A program made the translations under genes and the position numbers. The notes beneath the pieces were generated by a model, which saw only the letters and a list, made by a program, of their open reading frames with translations, was not told where the DNA came from and did no database searches. From a bacterium (lineage in GTDB: Bacteria > Patescibacteriota > Minisyncoccia > Phycocordibacterales > UBA5272), in NCBI GenBank assembly GCA_023267535.1, contig JAHFNC010000002.1, positions 183,426 to 227,566 on the forward strand: DNA of 44,141 bases, read 5' to 3'. Each line of letters begins with the position of its first letter. Within the stretch, counting starts at the first letter, position 1. Below are positions 1 to 9,094 of the stretch, piece after piece.

Positions 1-1
1 A

Positions 2-484
2 ATTTCTAGTCATTTTGAAACAGAATGGCCTAAAGATAAAAAAGTAATTAAGGGTTACATTTCAATTGTGCCAATTTGTCCAAGATTTTTGGACGATTAT
101 TCATTCTCTATTAGTTATTTGGGAAACATAAACAGAAGAGTCACTGTTGCTCACGAGACTTTACATTTCCTTTGGTTTAAGAAATGGAAGGAAGTTTTTC
201 CGAAAACAAGGAAACAAGAGTTTGAAAGTCCTCATTTGGTGTGGAAATTAAGCGAAATAATTGACCCAATTATTCTTCAATGTAATCCTCGTCTAAAAAA
301 ACTTATCAATCCTAAATCTTGGGGTTATGATGAATTTAAGAACATTAAAATAGATGAAGTCTCTCTTTCGAAACATTTTGCAAAAATTTATAAAGATAGC
401 ATGAAAAATAAAGACAGCTTTGGTGTTACTATGAACAAATTATTTGCTGAGGCAAAAAAATATGAAAGTTTGCTAAAATTTTAA
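2..484 (+). CDS. Hypothetical protein with HExxH motif (metallopeptidase-like), 5' truncated by window edge
   Basis: Frame is open to the left edge; the listed GTG at 68 is probably internal. VAHETLHFLW contains HExxH. Confidence 0.55.
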   Translation: MSSHFETEWPKDKKVIKGYISIVPICPRFLDDYSFSISYLGNINRRVTVAHETLHFLWFKKWKEVFPKTRKQEFESPHLVWKLSEIIDPIILQCNPRLKKLINPKSWGYDEFKNIKIDEVSLSKHFAKIYKDSMKNKDSFGVTMNKLFAEAKKYESLLKF

Positions 485-485
485 T

Positions 486-1361
486 ATGGAAAATGACATA
501 AACAAAGAAATAGAAACTCTTGAATTGCAAATGAATGACGCGAATTTTTGGAATGATAAAGATAAAGCCCAAGAAGTTATAAAAAAAATAAAAGAATTAA
601 AAGATAAACGTGACGGGGTTTCTATTCTTGATAAAGGTGGAGCAATTATGACAATACTAGCAGGAGCTGGTGGGGACGATAGCGAAGATTTCGCTTACAT
701 GCTTTTCCAAATGTATGATGCTTTTTTTAAACGAAAAGGATTTTCTTATATGACTTTGCACGAAAATAAAAATGAACACGGAGGATTTAGAAATTTAACA
801 ATTGAAATAGATGGAAAAAATGTTTACGGAACATTAAAGAATGAGTCAGGGGTTCACAGGCTTGTTCGCATCTCTCCCTTTAATGCTAACGCCAAGAGAC
901 ATACTTCATTTGCTATGGTTGAAGTTTTACCAATCATCCCACAAACTGAACATAAACCAATCTCTCCTGATGAAATTCGTATTGAGACTTCACGAGCTGG
1001 TGGCCCCGGTGGACAAAATGTTAACAAGAGAGAAACGGCTGTTCGTATTGTTCATATCCCGACAAATATTTCCGTTCATATTGCTACCGAAAGAAATCAA
1101 GAACAAAATAAACAAAAAGCGCTGGATATTTTACAAGCTAAATTATTTAAGATTGAAGAAGAAAAAAGAAAAGCGGATATTGAAGGTAGGCAAATTAGTA
1201 AAACCACAGAAATAGAATGGGGCAATCAAATCAGGTCTTATGTTTTACATCCTTACAAAATGGTAAAAGATCACAGAACAGATTTTGAAACAAGTAGTGT
1301 TGAGGCAGTTTTGGAAAAGGGAGAGCTAGATGGTTTTATTGAAGCTGAACAAAAGCTATAA
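486..1361 (+). CDS. prfB: Peptide chain release factor 2, short N-terminal domain
   Basis: SPF codon-recognition motif (RISPFNA) and GGQ motif (AGGPGGQNVNKRETAVR); 291 aa. Confidence 0.93.
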   Translation: MENDINKEIETLELQMNDANFWNDKDKAQEVIKKIKELKDKRDGVSILDKGGAIMTILAGAGGDDSEDFAYMLFQMYDAFFKRKGFSYMTLHENKNEHGGFRNLTIEIDGKNVYGTLKNESGVHRLVRISPFNANAKRHTSFAMVEVLPIIPQTEHKPISPDEIRIETSRAGGPGGQNVNKRETAVRIVHIPTNISVHIATERNQEQNKQKALDILQAKLFKIEEEKRKADIEGRQISKTTEIEWGNQIRSYVLHPYKMVKDHRTDFETSSVEAVLEKGELDGFIEAEQKL

Positions 1362-1494
1362 ATTACTCCACCTACTTTGCCTGCCTGTCGGCAGACAGGT
1401 CGCTACAGAATTTTTCTCAGTCGTCGTACTAGTTGTACGCCTTTTTCCAAAAATTCCTAGGCTCCTCGTATTTGGAATAATTTATAGCTTTTGT
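1349..1494. repeat. Foldback element at the 3' end of prfB
   Basis: Terminal inverted repeat acaaaagctataaattactcca (1349-1370) / tggaataatttatagcttttgt (1473-1494), 22 bp with one mismatch; internal hairpin CCTGTC-GGCA-GACAGG (1384-1399). Confidence 0.75.
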
Positions 1495-1573
1495 AATAAT
1501 AATTAACACTCAATTTGCACTTTTTTATCAGAAAAGATAGTATCAAATACAGATTTGTTCTTGGGGAAAAAAT

Positions 1574-2083
1574 ATGGATATTTTGTCTTCTGCGGTGGAT
1601 AAAATGGCAAGCTTCTTTGGTCTTAAGGAACCAAAAATCAAAATGTCTTGGGATGGCGATATTTCTTTGAAAATTGGTTCAGATATTGCAGTTGTTGTTT
1701 TTATCGCAAACTATCTCATACCAAATCATCCCGACTTAGACTTTAGTGTCTCGCTTAATCGATTTACAAGGAGAGAGCTTAGTACCGAAACTATAATTGA
1801 AAAAACTGGAATGGTTGGATATCAAATAATTGCCAAGAAAAAAGACAAGGAAGATGAATTCGTTTTTTGTTTTCTACTTATGGGGAAAAAAGATAGAGAA
1901 GGATGGTTGAGAGAAAATCTTGGGCTTGAAAAACCAAAAGAAGAAAATCAGTCAAAATCCTGTGTTCTTGATTTTGTTCCTATTGCTATGTCGGAAATGT
2001 TTATCCCAGAAGACAAAAGATTGAAATCAACTCCATTTAAGGAAGGGGGTTTTCCATTTAGCACTCTTTCTATCGTGTTGTAA
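1574..2083 (+). CDS. Hypothetical protein
   Basis: 169 aa ORF followed by a terminator-like hairpin. Confidence 0.7.
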   Translation: MDILSSAVDKMASFFGLKEPKIKMSWDGDISLKIGSDIAVVVFIANYLIPNHPDLDFSVSLNRFTRRELSTETIIEKTGMVGYQIIAKKKDKEDEFVFCFLLMGKKDREGWLRENLGLEKPKEENQSKSCVLDFVPIAMSEMFIPEDKRLKSTPFKEGGFPFSTLSIVL

Positions 2084-2099
2084 AATACGAAAGAAAAGC

Positions 2100-2128
2100 A
2101 AAGCGTTACAATTATGTGGCGCTTTTTT
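2100..2128 (+). terminator. Intrinsic terminator
   Basis: GCGTTAC-AATTAT-GTGGCGC stem (G-U pairs) followed by T6. Confidence 0.6.
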
Positions 2129-2235
2129 GTTTAATAGACTTTCAAATTGAAATACTGTAGATTTAAAAATGGTTAGTTCTTTTAGCCCCAATATACCGCG
2201 ATGGATATTGGTAATCCTGCAATAGGAGATTTATT

Positions 2236-2673
2236 ATGAGCCCAGAAGACCAAGGTGAAGTATCCTTTTCTTGTCTAGATGGAACCGAACTTTCTTTTTT
2301 AGAAGGAAAAGAGATTCGTTGGTTAAAATACACTGAGTATCATAAAAGAGAAGTTTTTCTTTTAAGATATTTTTTCAGTTTATTTGATTCCACCGATATT
2401 CCTTTTCCCGATGATTTTCAGATTTTCGCAGGCCATTTTCCATTACAAGTCGAGAAGGTCTTATTTCCTTACAAAATCGAGTGGCGTAGCCATATCGGTT
2501 CCCCAAGAGAAAGATTCTTGTGGGTGATTCTTGGTTTAAGGAATTTCAATGAACTTTTTGTCATTGCTAGAACTGAGTTAAGTTGGGACCTTTGGAGGTT
2601 ACCTGGATACGGTGCATTAACCTCATCTAATAAACACAATATAAAGTGGGTGAACGATTCTTTTCATAAATAA
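2236..2673 (+). CDS. Hypothetical protein
   Basis: 145 aa ORF; AATAGGAGA Shine-Dalgarno just upstream; terminator downstream. Confidence 0.7.
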   Translation: MSPEDQGEVSFSCLDGTELSFLEGKEIRWLKYTEYHKREVFLLRYFFSLFDSTDIPFPDDFQIFAGHFPLQVEKVLFPYKIEWRSHIGSPRERFLWVILGLRNFNELFVIARTELSWDLWRLPGYGALTSSNKHNIKWVNDSFHK

Positions 2674-2688
2674 AACCAAACAAGATGA

Positions 2689-2714
2689 AGCGCGACTCCC
2701 AATCGCGCTTTTTT
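2689..2714 (+). terminator. Intrinsic terminator
   Basis: AGCGCGA-CTCCCAA-TCGCGCT followed by T-run. Confidence 0.8.
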
Positions 2715-2774
2715 CCTTTCTTATCCACTTTATTTTCTCTATTTTCTACTTTCCAAAAATGTTATAATCAGAAA

Positions 2775-3455
2775 ATGATTTACTTTGATAAAGTGACGAA
2801 AGAATACGATAATGGAGTGAAAGTTCTAGAAGACGTTTCTCTAACTGTAAACAAAGGGGAATTGGTCTCAATCGTTGGTCATTCTGGCGCCGGCAAGACG
2901 ACGTTAATTAAACTTCTTTTAGCCGAAGAAGATCCAACTGAAGGAACTGTTTCTTTTCATTCCGACAATATAAGCACATTAAGAGGAAAAGATATGACTA
3001 ACTATCGTCGCAAAGTTGGAGTTGTCTTTCAAGATTTTCGTTTGATTCCAAACAAGACAGCTTATGAAAATGTAGCTTTTGCTATGGAGGCAGCAGGTAG
3101 ACATGACGACGAAATAAAAGAAGACGTACCACATGTTCTTGATTTGGTTGATTTGAAAAGCAAGTTTAATCATTTTCCACATCAATTGTCCGGTGGTGAG
3201 CAACAAAGAGTAGCGATTGCTCGCGCTATTATCAATCGTCCTGAAATAATTATCGCTGATGAGCCAACTGGAAATCTTGACCCACTAAATACTTACGACA
3301 TTGTTCAAATCTTAAAAAAGATAAATGATTTAGGGACAACTGTTATTTTAACCACTCACAACAAAGGTATAGTGGATAATCTTGGTCGTCGAGTTATCAC
3401 TATGGAAAATGGAAAAATTATAAGAGACCAAAAGACTGGTAAATTTTCAATGTAA
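2775..3455 (+). CDS. ftsE: Cell division ATP-binding protein FtsE
   Basis: Walker [10 protein letters not shown], signature [15 protein letters not shown], Walker B; directly upstream of ftsX. Start taken as ATG 2775 rather than 2685. Confidence 0.9.
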   Translation: MIYFDKVTKEYDNGVKVLEDVSLTVNKGELVSIVGHSGAGKTTLIKLLLAEEDPTEGTVSFHSDNISTLRGKDMTNYRRKVGVVFQDFRLIPNKTAYENVAFAMEAAGRHDDEIKEDVPHVLDLVDLKSKFNHFPHQLSGGEQQRVAIARAIINRPEIIIADEPTGNLDPLNTYDIVQILKKINDLGTTVILTTHNKGIVDNLGRRVITMENGKIIRDQKTGKFSM

Positions 3456-3460
3456 CAATT

Positions 3461-4387
3461 ATGAAATCAACACTTGCAAGAAGAATAGTAGCAGCTGGAT
3501 TCAAGGGGTTCTACAGAAACCGTACAGTTTCTCTTTCTTCTATTTTTATTTTAACGGTCACACTTTCAATCATTACCTCTTTTTATTTTTTTAGAGCGGT
3601 TTTTGATTATACTCTAGATCAAGTTCGTCAAAAAGTTGATGTCAAAATTTATTTTACAACTGACGCTACCGATGATCAGATTTCTGATATTCAATCAAAG
3701 CTTTTAGGTTTACCACAAGTAAAATCAGTTGTTTATACCACCAAAGAACAAGCACTGGCTGATTTTAAAGATCGTCATGGTGGAGATCAATTAACAATTC
3801 AAGCACTTGATGAACTTGGGAACAATCCTTTCGGTGCGTCACTTTCAGTTTTAGCTAAAGATCCATCGCAATACGAAGCTATTGCTCAACAAGTTTCTTC
3901 AGATTCAGGGCTTCTGAAAGAATCGCAATCAGCGATTGATAAAATTAATTATTATCAATTAAAAGATAGTATTGATAAATTAAATAGTATTATTGGCTGG
4001 ACTAACACCGTAGGCTTTTGGCTTTCTGTAATATTTATTTTGATGAGCTGTATGATTGTTTATAACACCATACGTCTAGCTATCTTTGTGTATCGCGATG
4101 AAATTGCCGTAATGAAATTGGTCGGCGCCTCTAATTGGTATATTAGAGGTCCGTTTCTAGTGGAGGCGATGTTGTATGGCTTGGTTGCTACGATTCTGAC
4201 TTTGATTATGTTTTATCCAGCTACAATGTGGCTTACCAAGAAGACGGTTTTCTTTTTTGAAGGTATGAACATACACACATATTACACAGAACATTTCTTC
4301 GCACTATTCGGACTACTTTTATTGTCAGGGGTTCTGCTCGCTGTTATTTCTTCTCTATTTGCTGTTCGTAAATATCTAAAGATTTAA
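3461..4387 (+). CDS. ftsX: Cell division permease FtsX
   Basis: FtsX-like TM arrangement, VDVKIYF...LPQVKSVVYTTKEQAL, follows ftsE. Confidence 0.9.
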   Translation: MKSTLARRIVAAGFKGFYRNRTVSLSSIFILTVTLSIITSFYFFRAVFDYTLDQVRQKVDVKIYFTTDATDDQISDIQSKLLGLPQVKSVVYTTKEQALADFKDRHGGDQLTIQALDELGNNPFGASLSVLAKDPSQYEAIAQQVSSDSGLLKESQSAIDKINYYQLKDSIDKLNSIIGWTNTVGFWLSVIFILMSCMIVYNTIRLAIFVYRDEIAVMKLVGASNWYIRGPFLVEAMLYGLVATILTLIMFYPATMWLTKKTVFFFEGMNIHTYYTEHFFALFGLLLLSGVLLAVISSLFAVRKYLKI

Positions 4388-4394
4388 ATCTCAA

Positions 4395-4429
4395 GAAAGC
4401 ACGGATTAGCTTCGCTAACCCGTGCTTTC
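4395..4429 (+). terminator. Intrinsic terminator hairpin
   Basis: gaaagcacggattagc-ttc-gctaacccgtgctttc near-perfect stem. Confidence 0.75.
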
Positions 4430-4465
4430 TATTTCTAACTAAAAACTATAAACTGTATCTAACTT

Positions 4466-6124
4466 ATGTTACAAAAAGAGGCGCTTTCAATTCTCAAACT
4501 TGGACACACTACATTTTTAACTGGCGCAGCAGGCTCTGGTAAGAGTTTTGTTTTGAGAGAGTATGTAGATTATCTTCGTCGACACGGAATAAAATATGCA
4601 GTCACTGCGTCCACCGGTATTGCTTCCACTTACATAAACGGTTCAACTATTCACTCGTGGAGTGGAATTGGTATTAAAGATAAATTAAATAAATTTGATT
4701 TAGAAAATATTGAAGAGAAGAAAAATTATTATAAGAGATGGACCGAGACTCAAGTTTTGATAATTGATGAAGTTTCTATGCTTCACAAAAATATTGTTGA
4801 TTCGTTAGACAGAGTCGCCAAACACATGAGACGAAATGATTTACCTTTCGGTGGGATGCAGATTGTTTTCTCTGGAGATTTTTTTCAGCTTCCACCTGTG
4901 GTTCGTGATTTTTCAAATAGTGTAGACCGCGAAGGGGTTTATGCTTTCCTTTCAGATTCATGGAAGGAAGCTAAGCCGGTAATTTGTTATTTAACAGAAC
5001 AGTTTAGACAAGATGATAATGATTTATCAAATTTATTAAACGCTATTCGTGCAGGGGATATTGATGAAGAACATTGGGAGATATTAAAGAAAACTTACAA
5101 AGAGGGGAGTAATGATAGTCATATAAAATTATATACTCACAATGTTAATGTTGATGAAATAAATAATCAAAACTTTGAAAATTTAAAAGGTGAAGTTTAT
5201 GAATACGAAATGATAACCAAAGGAAAGGGGACTTTGGTTGAATCTCTAAAAAATAATTGTCTGGCCGAGGAAATGCTCCGACTAAAAATTGGCGCTAAAG
5301 TCATTTGTATAAAAAATGACCCAGAAAGAAAGTTTATGAATGGCTCTATGGGAATTATTTCCCATTTTGAAGATGATGATATGCCCGTTGTTAAATTAAA
5401 TGATGGCAAAACGGTGAAGATGAAATCGGACGTCTGGAAGATTGAAGAAGACGGAAAAGTAAAGGCTGAAATTACCCAAATTCCACTAAAACACGCTTGG
5501 GCTATAACAATCCACAAGTCCCAAGGAATGACCCTAGATAACGCCGAAATTGACCTCTCACGTGCCTTTGGCTCAGGTATGGGATACGTTGCCTTGTCTC
5601 GTTTGCGTAGTATCAAAGGTCTTAATCTAAAGGGTATACATAATCAAGCTTTGGAAATATCTCAAACAGTAAAAGACGCTGATGTGGAGTTTAAGAAAAA
5701 ATCAGAACAGGCAGTTATTGCTATTAAAAAATATTCCGAAAAAGAGTTACAAAAAATGTATAACGATTTTATTTTAGAAAGCGAGGGGAGTATAAAAGAG
5801 TTAGAAGTTACCGAAGAGGAAGATTTGCAACCGAAAAAGCCATCATATATTTTAACCAAAGAATTATTAGATGAAGAAAAGAGTGTGAGTGAAATTGCAA
5901 AGATAAGAGCAATTACGAAAAATACAGTCCTAGATCATATAGAAAAATTAGTTGAAGAGAAAATGGAAATAAAATTAAAGCACTTAATGCCAAAAGAAAA
6001 AGATAAAAAAGTAATTTTAGCCTCATTTAAAAAATTAAAAACAACAAAGTTAACCCCAGTATACGAAGCCTTAAATGGAAAATACGATTACGACACGATT
6101 CGGGTTGTTAGGCTTACAAATTAA
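4466..6124 (+). CDS. PIF1-like/RecD-type ATP-dependent helicase with C-terminal helix-turn-helix (HTH_40-like) region
   Basis: TGAAGSGKSFVLREY Walker A, IIDEVSMLH Walker B, TIHKSQGMTLDNAEIDL and YVALSRLRS motifs; C-terminal TKELLDEEKSVSEIAKIRAITKNTVLDHIEKL. Confidence 0.88.
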   Translation: MLQKEALSILKLGHTTFLTGAAGSGKSFVLREYVDYLRRHGIKYAVTASTGIASTYINGSTIHSWSGIGIKDKLNKFDLENIEEKKNYYKRWTETQVLIIDEVSMLHKNIVDSLDRVAKHMRRNDLPFGGMQIVFSGDFFQLPPVVRDFSNSVDREGVYAFLSDSWKEAKPVICYLTEQFRQDDNDLSNLLNAIRAGDIDEEHWEILKKTYKEGSNDSHIKLYTHNVNVDEINNQNFENLKGEVYEYEMITKGKGTLVESLKNNCLAEEMLRLKIGAKVICIKNDPERKFMNGSMGIISHFEDDDMPVVKLNDGKTVKMKSDVWKIEEDGKVKAEITQIPLKHAWAITIHKSQGMTLDNAEIDLSRAFGSGMGYVALSRLRSIKGLNLKGIHNQALEISQTVKDADVEFKKKSEQAVIAIKKYSEKELQKMYNDFILESEGSIKELEVTEEEDLQPKKPSYILTKELLDEEKSVSEIAKIRAITKNTVLDHIEKLVEEKMEIKLKHLMPKEKDKKVILASFKKLKTTKLTPVYEALNGKYDYDTIRVVRLTN

Positions 6125-6152
6125 AATAGAGACCATAACAGTCTCTATTTTT
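6123..6152. terminator. Bidirectional intrinsic terminator between convergent genes
   Basis: AAAATAGAGAC-CATAACA-GTCTCTATTTTT. Confidence 0.8.
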
Positions 6153-6158
6153 ACTTTT

Positions 6159-6740
6159 TTATTTTAAATCTCTATCAGAAAATATTACCAATCTTTTGGA
6201 ATAACTTTTTTCAAATTGATTCCAAACCCCATCACAGGTTATTAGGTTAAGGTGTGATTTATTGTCTTTTGAACTAAATATATCAACTGCATCGTCTTTA
6301 GGGTTATACTCTTTAATTTCTTGTACTGTAAAAGAGATGATTACACCTTTATCATTTTCAATGTATAGCTTATCTCCTTTTTGTAATTTGTATAAATTAT
6401 CAAAAGCTGATGCTTTACTACTTTTCCATCCATAATGTCCAGCAATAACAGCACTACCAATTTCTCCAGGACGAACACCAAGTTCAAACCACGCAACATC
6501 CATTAAAATTTTAGGCGTATTCATTGCTCCGTCGGAAGTCAGACCTACATTTTCTATTGCGGAATCAACATTAATCTTCGGAATTTTAAGATGCAACGGT
6601 AATCCAGAATCAACTGCAGACCTTGAATTAATATCCAGATTCTTTCTAGTATTAAAATAAAAGAAAGATGTTGAGAATAGAACAAAAACTACTAAGGATA
6701 TTACTAATGATTTTTTAATTGGTGAGATTTTAAGTTGCAT
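6159..6740 (-). CDS. Sortase (class unresolved)
   Basis: N-terminal TM; VIAGHYGW histidine region; LNLITCDG (TLxTC-like catalytic Cys); C-terminal KRLVIFSD Arg. Confidence 0.85.
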   Translation of the reverse strand: MQLKISPIKKSLVISLVVFVLFSTSFFYFNTRKNLDINSRSAVDSGLPLHLKIPKINVDSAIENVGLTSDGAMNTPKILMDVAWFELGVRPGEIGSAVIAGHYGWKSSKASAFDNLYKLQKGDKLYIENDKGVIISFTVQEIKEYNPKDDAVDIFSSKDNKSHLNLITCDGVWNQFEKSYSKRLVIFSDRDLK

Positions 6741-6800
6741 ATTTCAAACAGCTAATAATCCTAAGAATTAAGTGATAGGATAACCTATTTCAATGTCTAA

Positions 6801-8066
6801 TTATTTAATTAATTCTTTTCTTTTACTTATAATGAGTAGTGTAGATATTGTAAATACACACATAAGTGCAATAAGATTCCACGGCACATTATTTTCATTA
6901 GGAGCAATTCCTGTATTTGGTAATGCTGGAAATGTTACAACGGTTGTTGTTGATACACCAAGTACTTGTTGTACAGTTGTTGTTGCTATTACTAATGGCA
7001 CGCTAACAGTGACAGTAGCGTCAGCCATGCTATTTGCAGTAAAACCATTTGCTTGTCCCGACACGGTAACAGTGTTTGTTGTGGTTTGTGAGATTATCGA
7101 AGTACAGCGATACTTCCATGTCTCGTTAATATCAAGTTTTGAATCACCGTTACTATCGCCTGAAATAAAAACTACAGGAGAACATTTATTGTCAGTAATT
7201 GTAATGTTAGTCATTGCAACTGGTCCAGTATTTAGAACTGTATAGTCGTAAGTAACTAATCCATTTCCAGCGGGCAAGTTAAGTGGTGTTGGAACTTTCA
7301 AAACCTTAATTAAAGGTATGTTAGGCGTGCTTGAACTTGTTGGATTTACTACAGTGACAATAGGTGGCAAACATGAGGGCGTAGTTATGATATCCGTGTC
7401 TGTTGTCACTGTTCCACCAAAGGCAAGAGCAATTCCGCTCCATGTTGTATTGGCACCAACAGTAATACCAGCGTCATCAACAACTATTCCTGCGAATGTT
7501 GTATTAGCTCCAAGAGTTGTAGCTTGTGTAGGTGTCCAAAAAACATTACAAGCTGATGTTCCGGTTAATGTAATAATTGAACCAGCAGTTGTTGTAAGAG
7601 CTCCAGCTGGTCTGAATATGTATGTTCCGTCACCACTAAGATTAAGTGGGCCTCCTACGCTCATTGCACCAGTACTACAATATACTCCTGGGGTATATGT
7701 ACCTAAAGCGCCATGAGTTATGTCAGTAGAAAGATCAATTGGACCAGGTAAGAAAGTGAAAGTACAAGATTGAGAACTTAAAGTGGACAAAATATTCCCT
7801 TGGTCTGTGCCTGCTATAGAATATTGAGCACCGGGACCGTAATTTATATGTGTTCCTGTTGGAGCAACTGCAGGACCTGTGGTAAATCCGACATCACCAT
7901 TTATTGTGGTTGGTGTTGTATTAGTGTAAGTGCTACCAAGGACACCGTAAGTAGCTGTTGATCCAAGAGGTGGTGCCACCGCAAGTGCTATAGCTGGCAA
8001 TGCAATGCTAAACATAAAAGAAAGGCTAAGCAGTCCTATTATTGAATTTTTATTAATTGTTTTCAT
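6801..8066 (-). CDS. Secreted ice-binding-like (DUF3494) protein with LPNTG cell-wall sorting signal
   Basis: Signal peptide; LGSTATYGVLGSTYTNT...INGDVGFTTGPAV and GTYIFRPAGALTT...ACNVFWTPTQATTLGANTTFAGIVV; DUF11-like segment; C-terminal LPNTG-TM-SKRKELIK. Confidence 0.82.
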   Translation of the reverse strand: MKTINKNSIIGLLSLSFMFSIALPAIALAVAPPLGSTATYGVLGSTYTNTTPTTINGDVGFTTGPAVAPTGTHINYGPGAQYSIAGTDQGNILSTLSSQSCTFTFLPGPIDLSTDITHGALGTYTPGVYCSTGAMSVGGPLNLSGDGTYIFRPAGALTTTAGSIITLTGTSACNVFWTPTQATTLGANTTFAGIVVDDAGITVGANTTWSGIALAFGGTVTTDTDIITTPSCLPPIVTVVNPTSSSTPNIPLIKVLKVPTPLNLPAGNGLVTYDYTVLNTGPVAMTNITITDNKCSPVVFISGDSNGDSKLDINETWKYRCTSIISQTTTNTVTVSGQANGFTANSMADATVTVSVPLVIATTTVQQVLGVSTTTVVTFPALPNTGIAPNENNVPWNLIALMCVFTISTLLIISKRKELIK

Positions 8067-8111
8067 GATTGAGATTTTTTAGTTTGATAAAAGGAGCACA
8101 AAGTAAATTTT

Positions 8112-8154
8112 AATCAAAAAATCTTTCCTAAGACTTAGGAAAGATTTTTTGATT
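8112..8154. terminator. Long perfect hairpin, terminator-like
   Basis: aatcaaaaaatctttcctaag/cttaggaaagattttttgatt. Confidence 0.75.
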
Positions 8155-8224
8155 TTCTGTAAAACAAGAATTATTTTATATAATTTGTGTTTACAAAAGT
8201 ATAGTTTGTTTCCTATATTTTTTA

Positions 8225-8944
8225 TTATTGAGCGCTTGTACGGAATGTATTATTAGGACCAATAACGCTTACGTTACCACCAAGATCTGTTGCTACGATA
8301 GTGTAGTAATAAGTTGTATTTGGTTGTAGTCCTGATATGTATGATGATTGAGATGAACGTGCTATTCCATCATAACTTCCGATTTGACCGCTTGTTACAG
8401 CAAAACCATTTGAATTGATATCTCCTTCATTCATTTGTAGTGGAGATGTACTGTAATATAGACGTCCGTAAGCGGCTCCATTTGTAGTCATCCAATTAAA
8501 TGTTGCTGTTGTTGATGTAATCTGTGGGAAATATTGCATAAAAATAGCTGGACCTGATGTATTTGCGACACCAGAATTATTGTTGATTAGACCGTTTATT
8601 TTAGCCATTGTCATTGGTCCAACACGTCCATATCCAGTTGTAGAAGGACTTCCTGAACTTACAATGTCATATTTTACTTGAAATTTTTCTACTGCCTCTT
8701 CTGTAAGAGCGCCATAGTAGCCAGTAATTAATCCTCTTGGATAAAGATCTGGAGAAGCAGCTAAGAACTCCTGAAGACTGGTAACATCGCCACCTGTTTT
8801 ACCAAAATAAAGTTGAGAATTAATTTGATTAAATGCATATGCGTGTGAACTAAATCCAAAAGCAGCAAGAGCGCCTAAGACAGTAAGCATACCGACACGA
8901 GTACCGATAGAACGAGAACTTTGTATAAGTTTAAATGTTTTCAT
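8225..8944 (-). CDS. Secreted peptidoglycan-binding-like plus fibronectin type III-like protein
   Basis: Signal peptide; GKTGGDVTSLQEFLAA...GLITGYYGALTEEAVEKFQVKY; SSYISGLQPNTTYYYTIVATD. Confidence 0.8.
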   Translation of the reverse strand: MKTFKLIQSSRSIGTRVGMLTVLGALAAFGFSSHAYAFNQINSQLYFGKTGGDVTSLQEFLAASPDLYPRGLITGYYGALTEEAVEKFQVKYDIVSSGSPSTTGYGRVGPMTMAKINGLINNNSGVANTSGPAIFMQYFPQITSTTATFNWMTTNGAAYGRLYYSTSPLQMNEGDINSNGFAVTSGQIGSYDGIARSSQSSYISGLQPNTTYYYTIVATDLGGNVSVIGPNNTFRTSAQ

Positions 8945-9094
8945 ATTAATATTATTAAGATTGTTAAAAGAAACTAAAGTGGACTCAAATAGGAATGTCT
9001 ACCACTATGATTAGACAGATTTTCTTGTTGCAATAATTTGTGATTTAGTATTTTTTCTATTTTTTCGTTATCAACGGTTATCAAAATTATGGAA

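Noticed and set aside
486-600. Programmed frameshift in prfB as in E. coli
   Set aside because: The reading frame is continuous from ATG 486 with no in-frame UGA or slippery CUU-UGA.
841-1215. ORF 841-1215(+) inside prfB
   Set aside because: Alternate frame fully inside a confident prfB.
6793-7716. ORFs 6793-7245(+) and 7318-7716(+)
   Set aside because: Antisense to the Thr/Val-rich ice-binding-like gene; valine-rich low-complexity translation typical of antisense frames.
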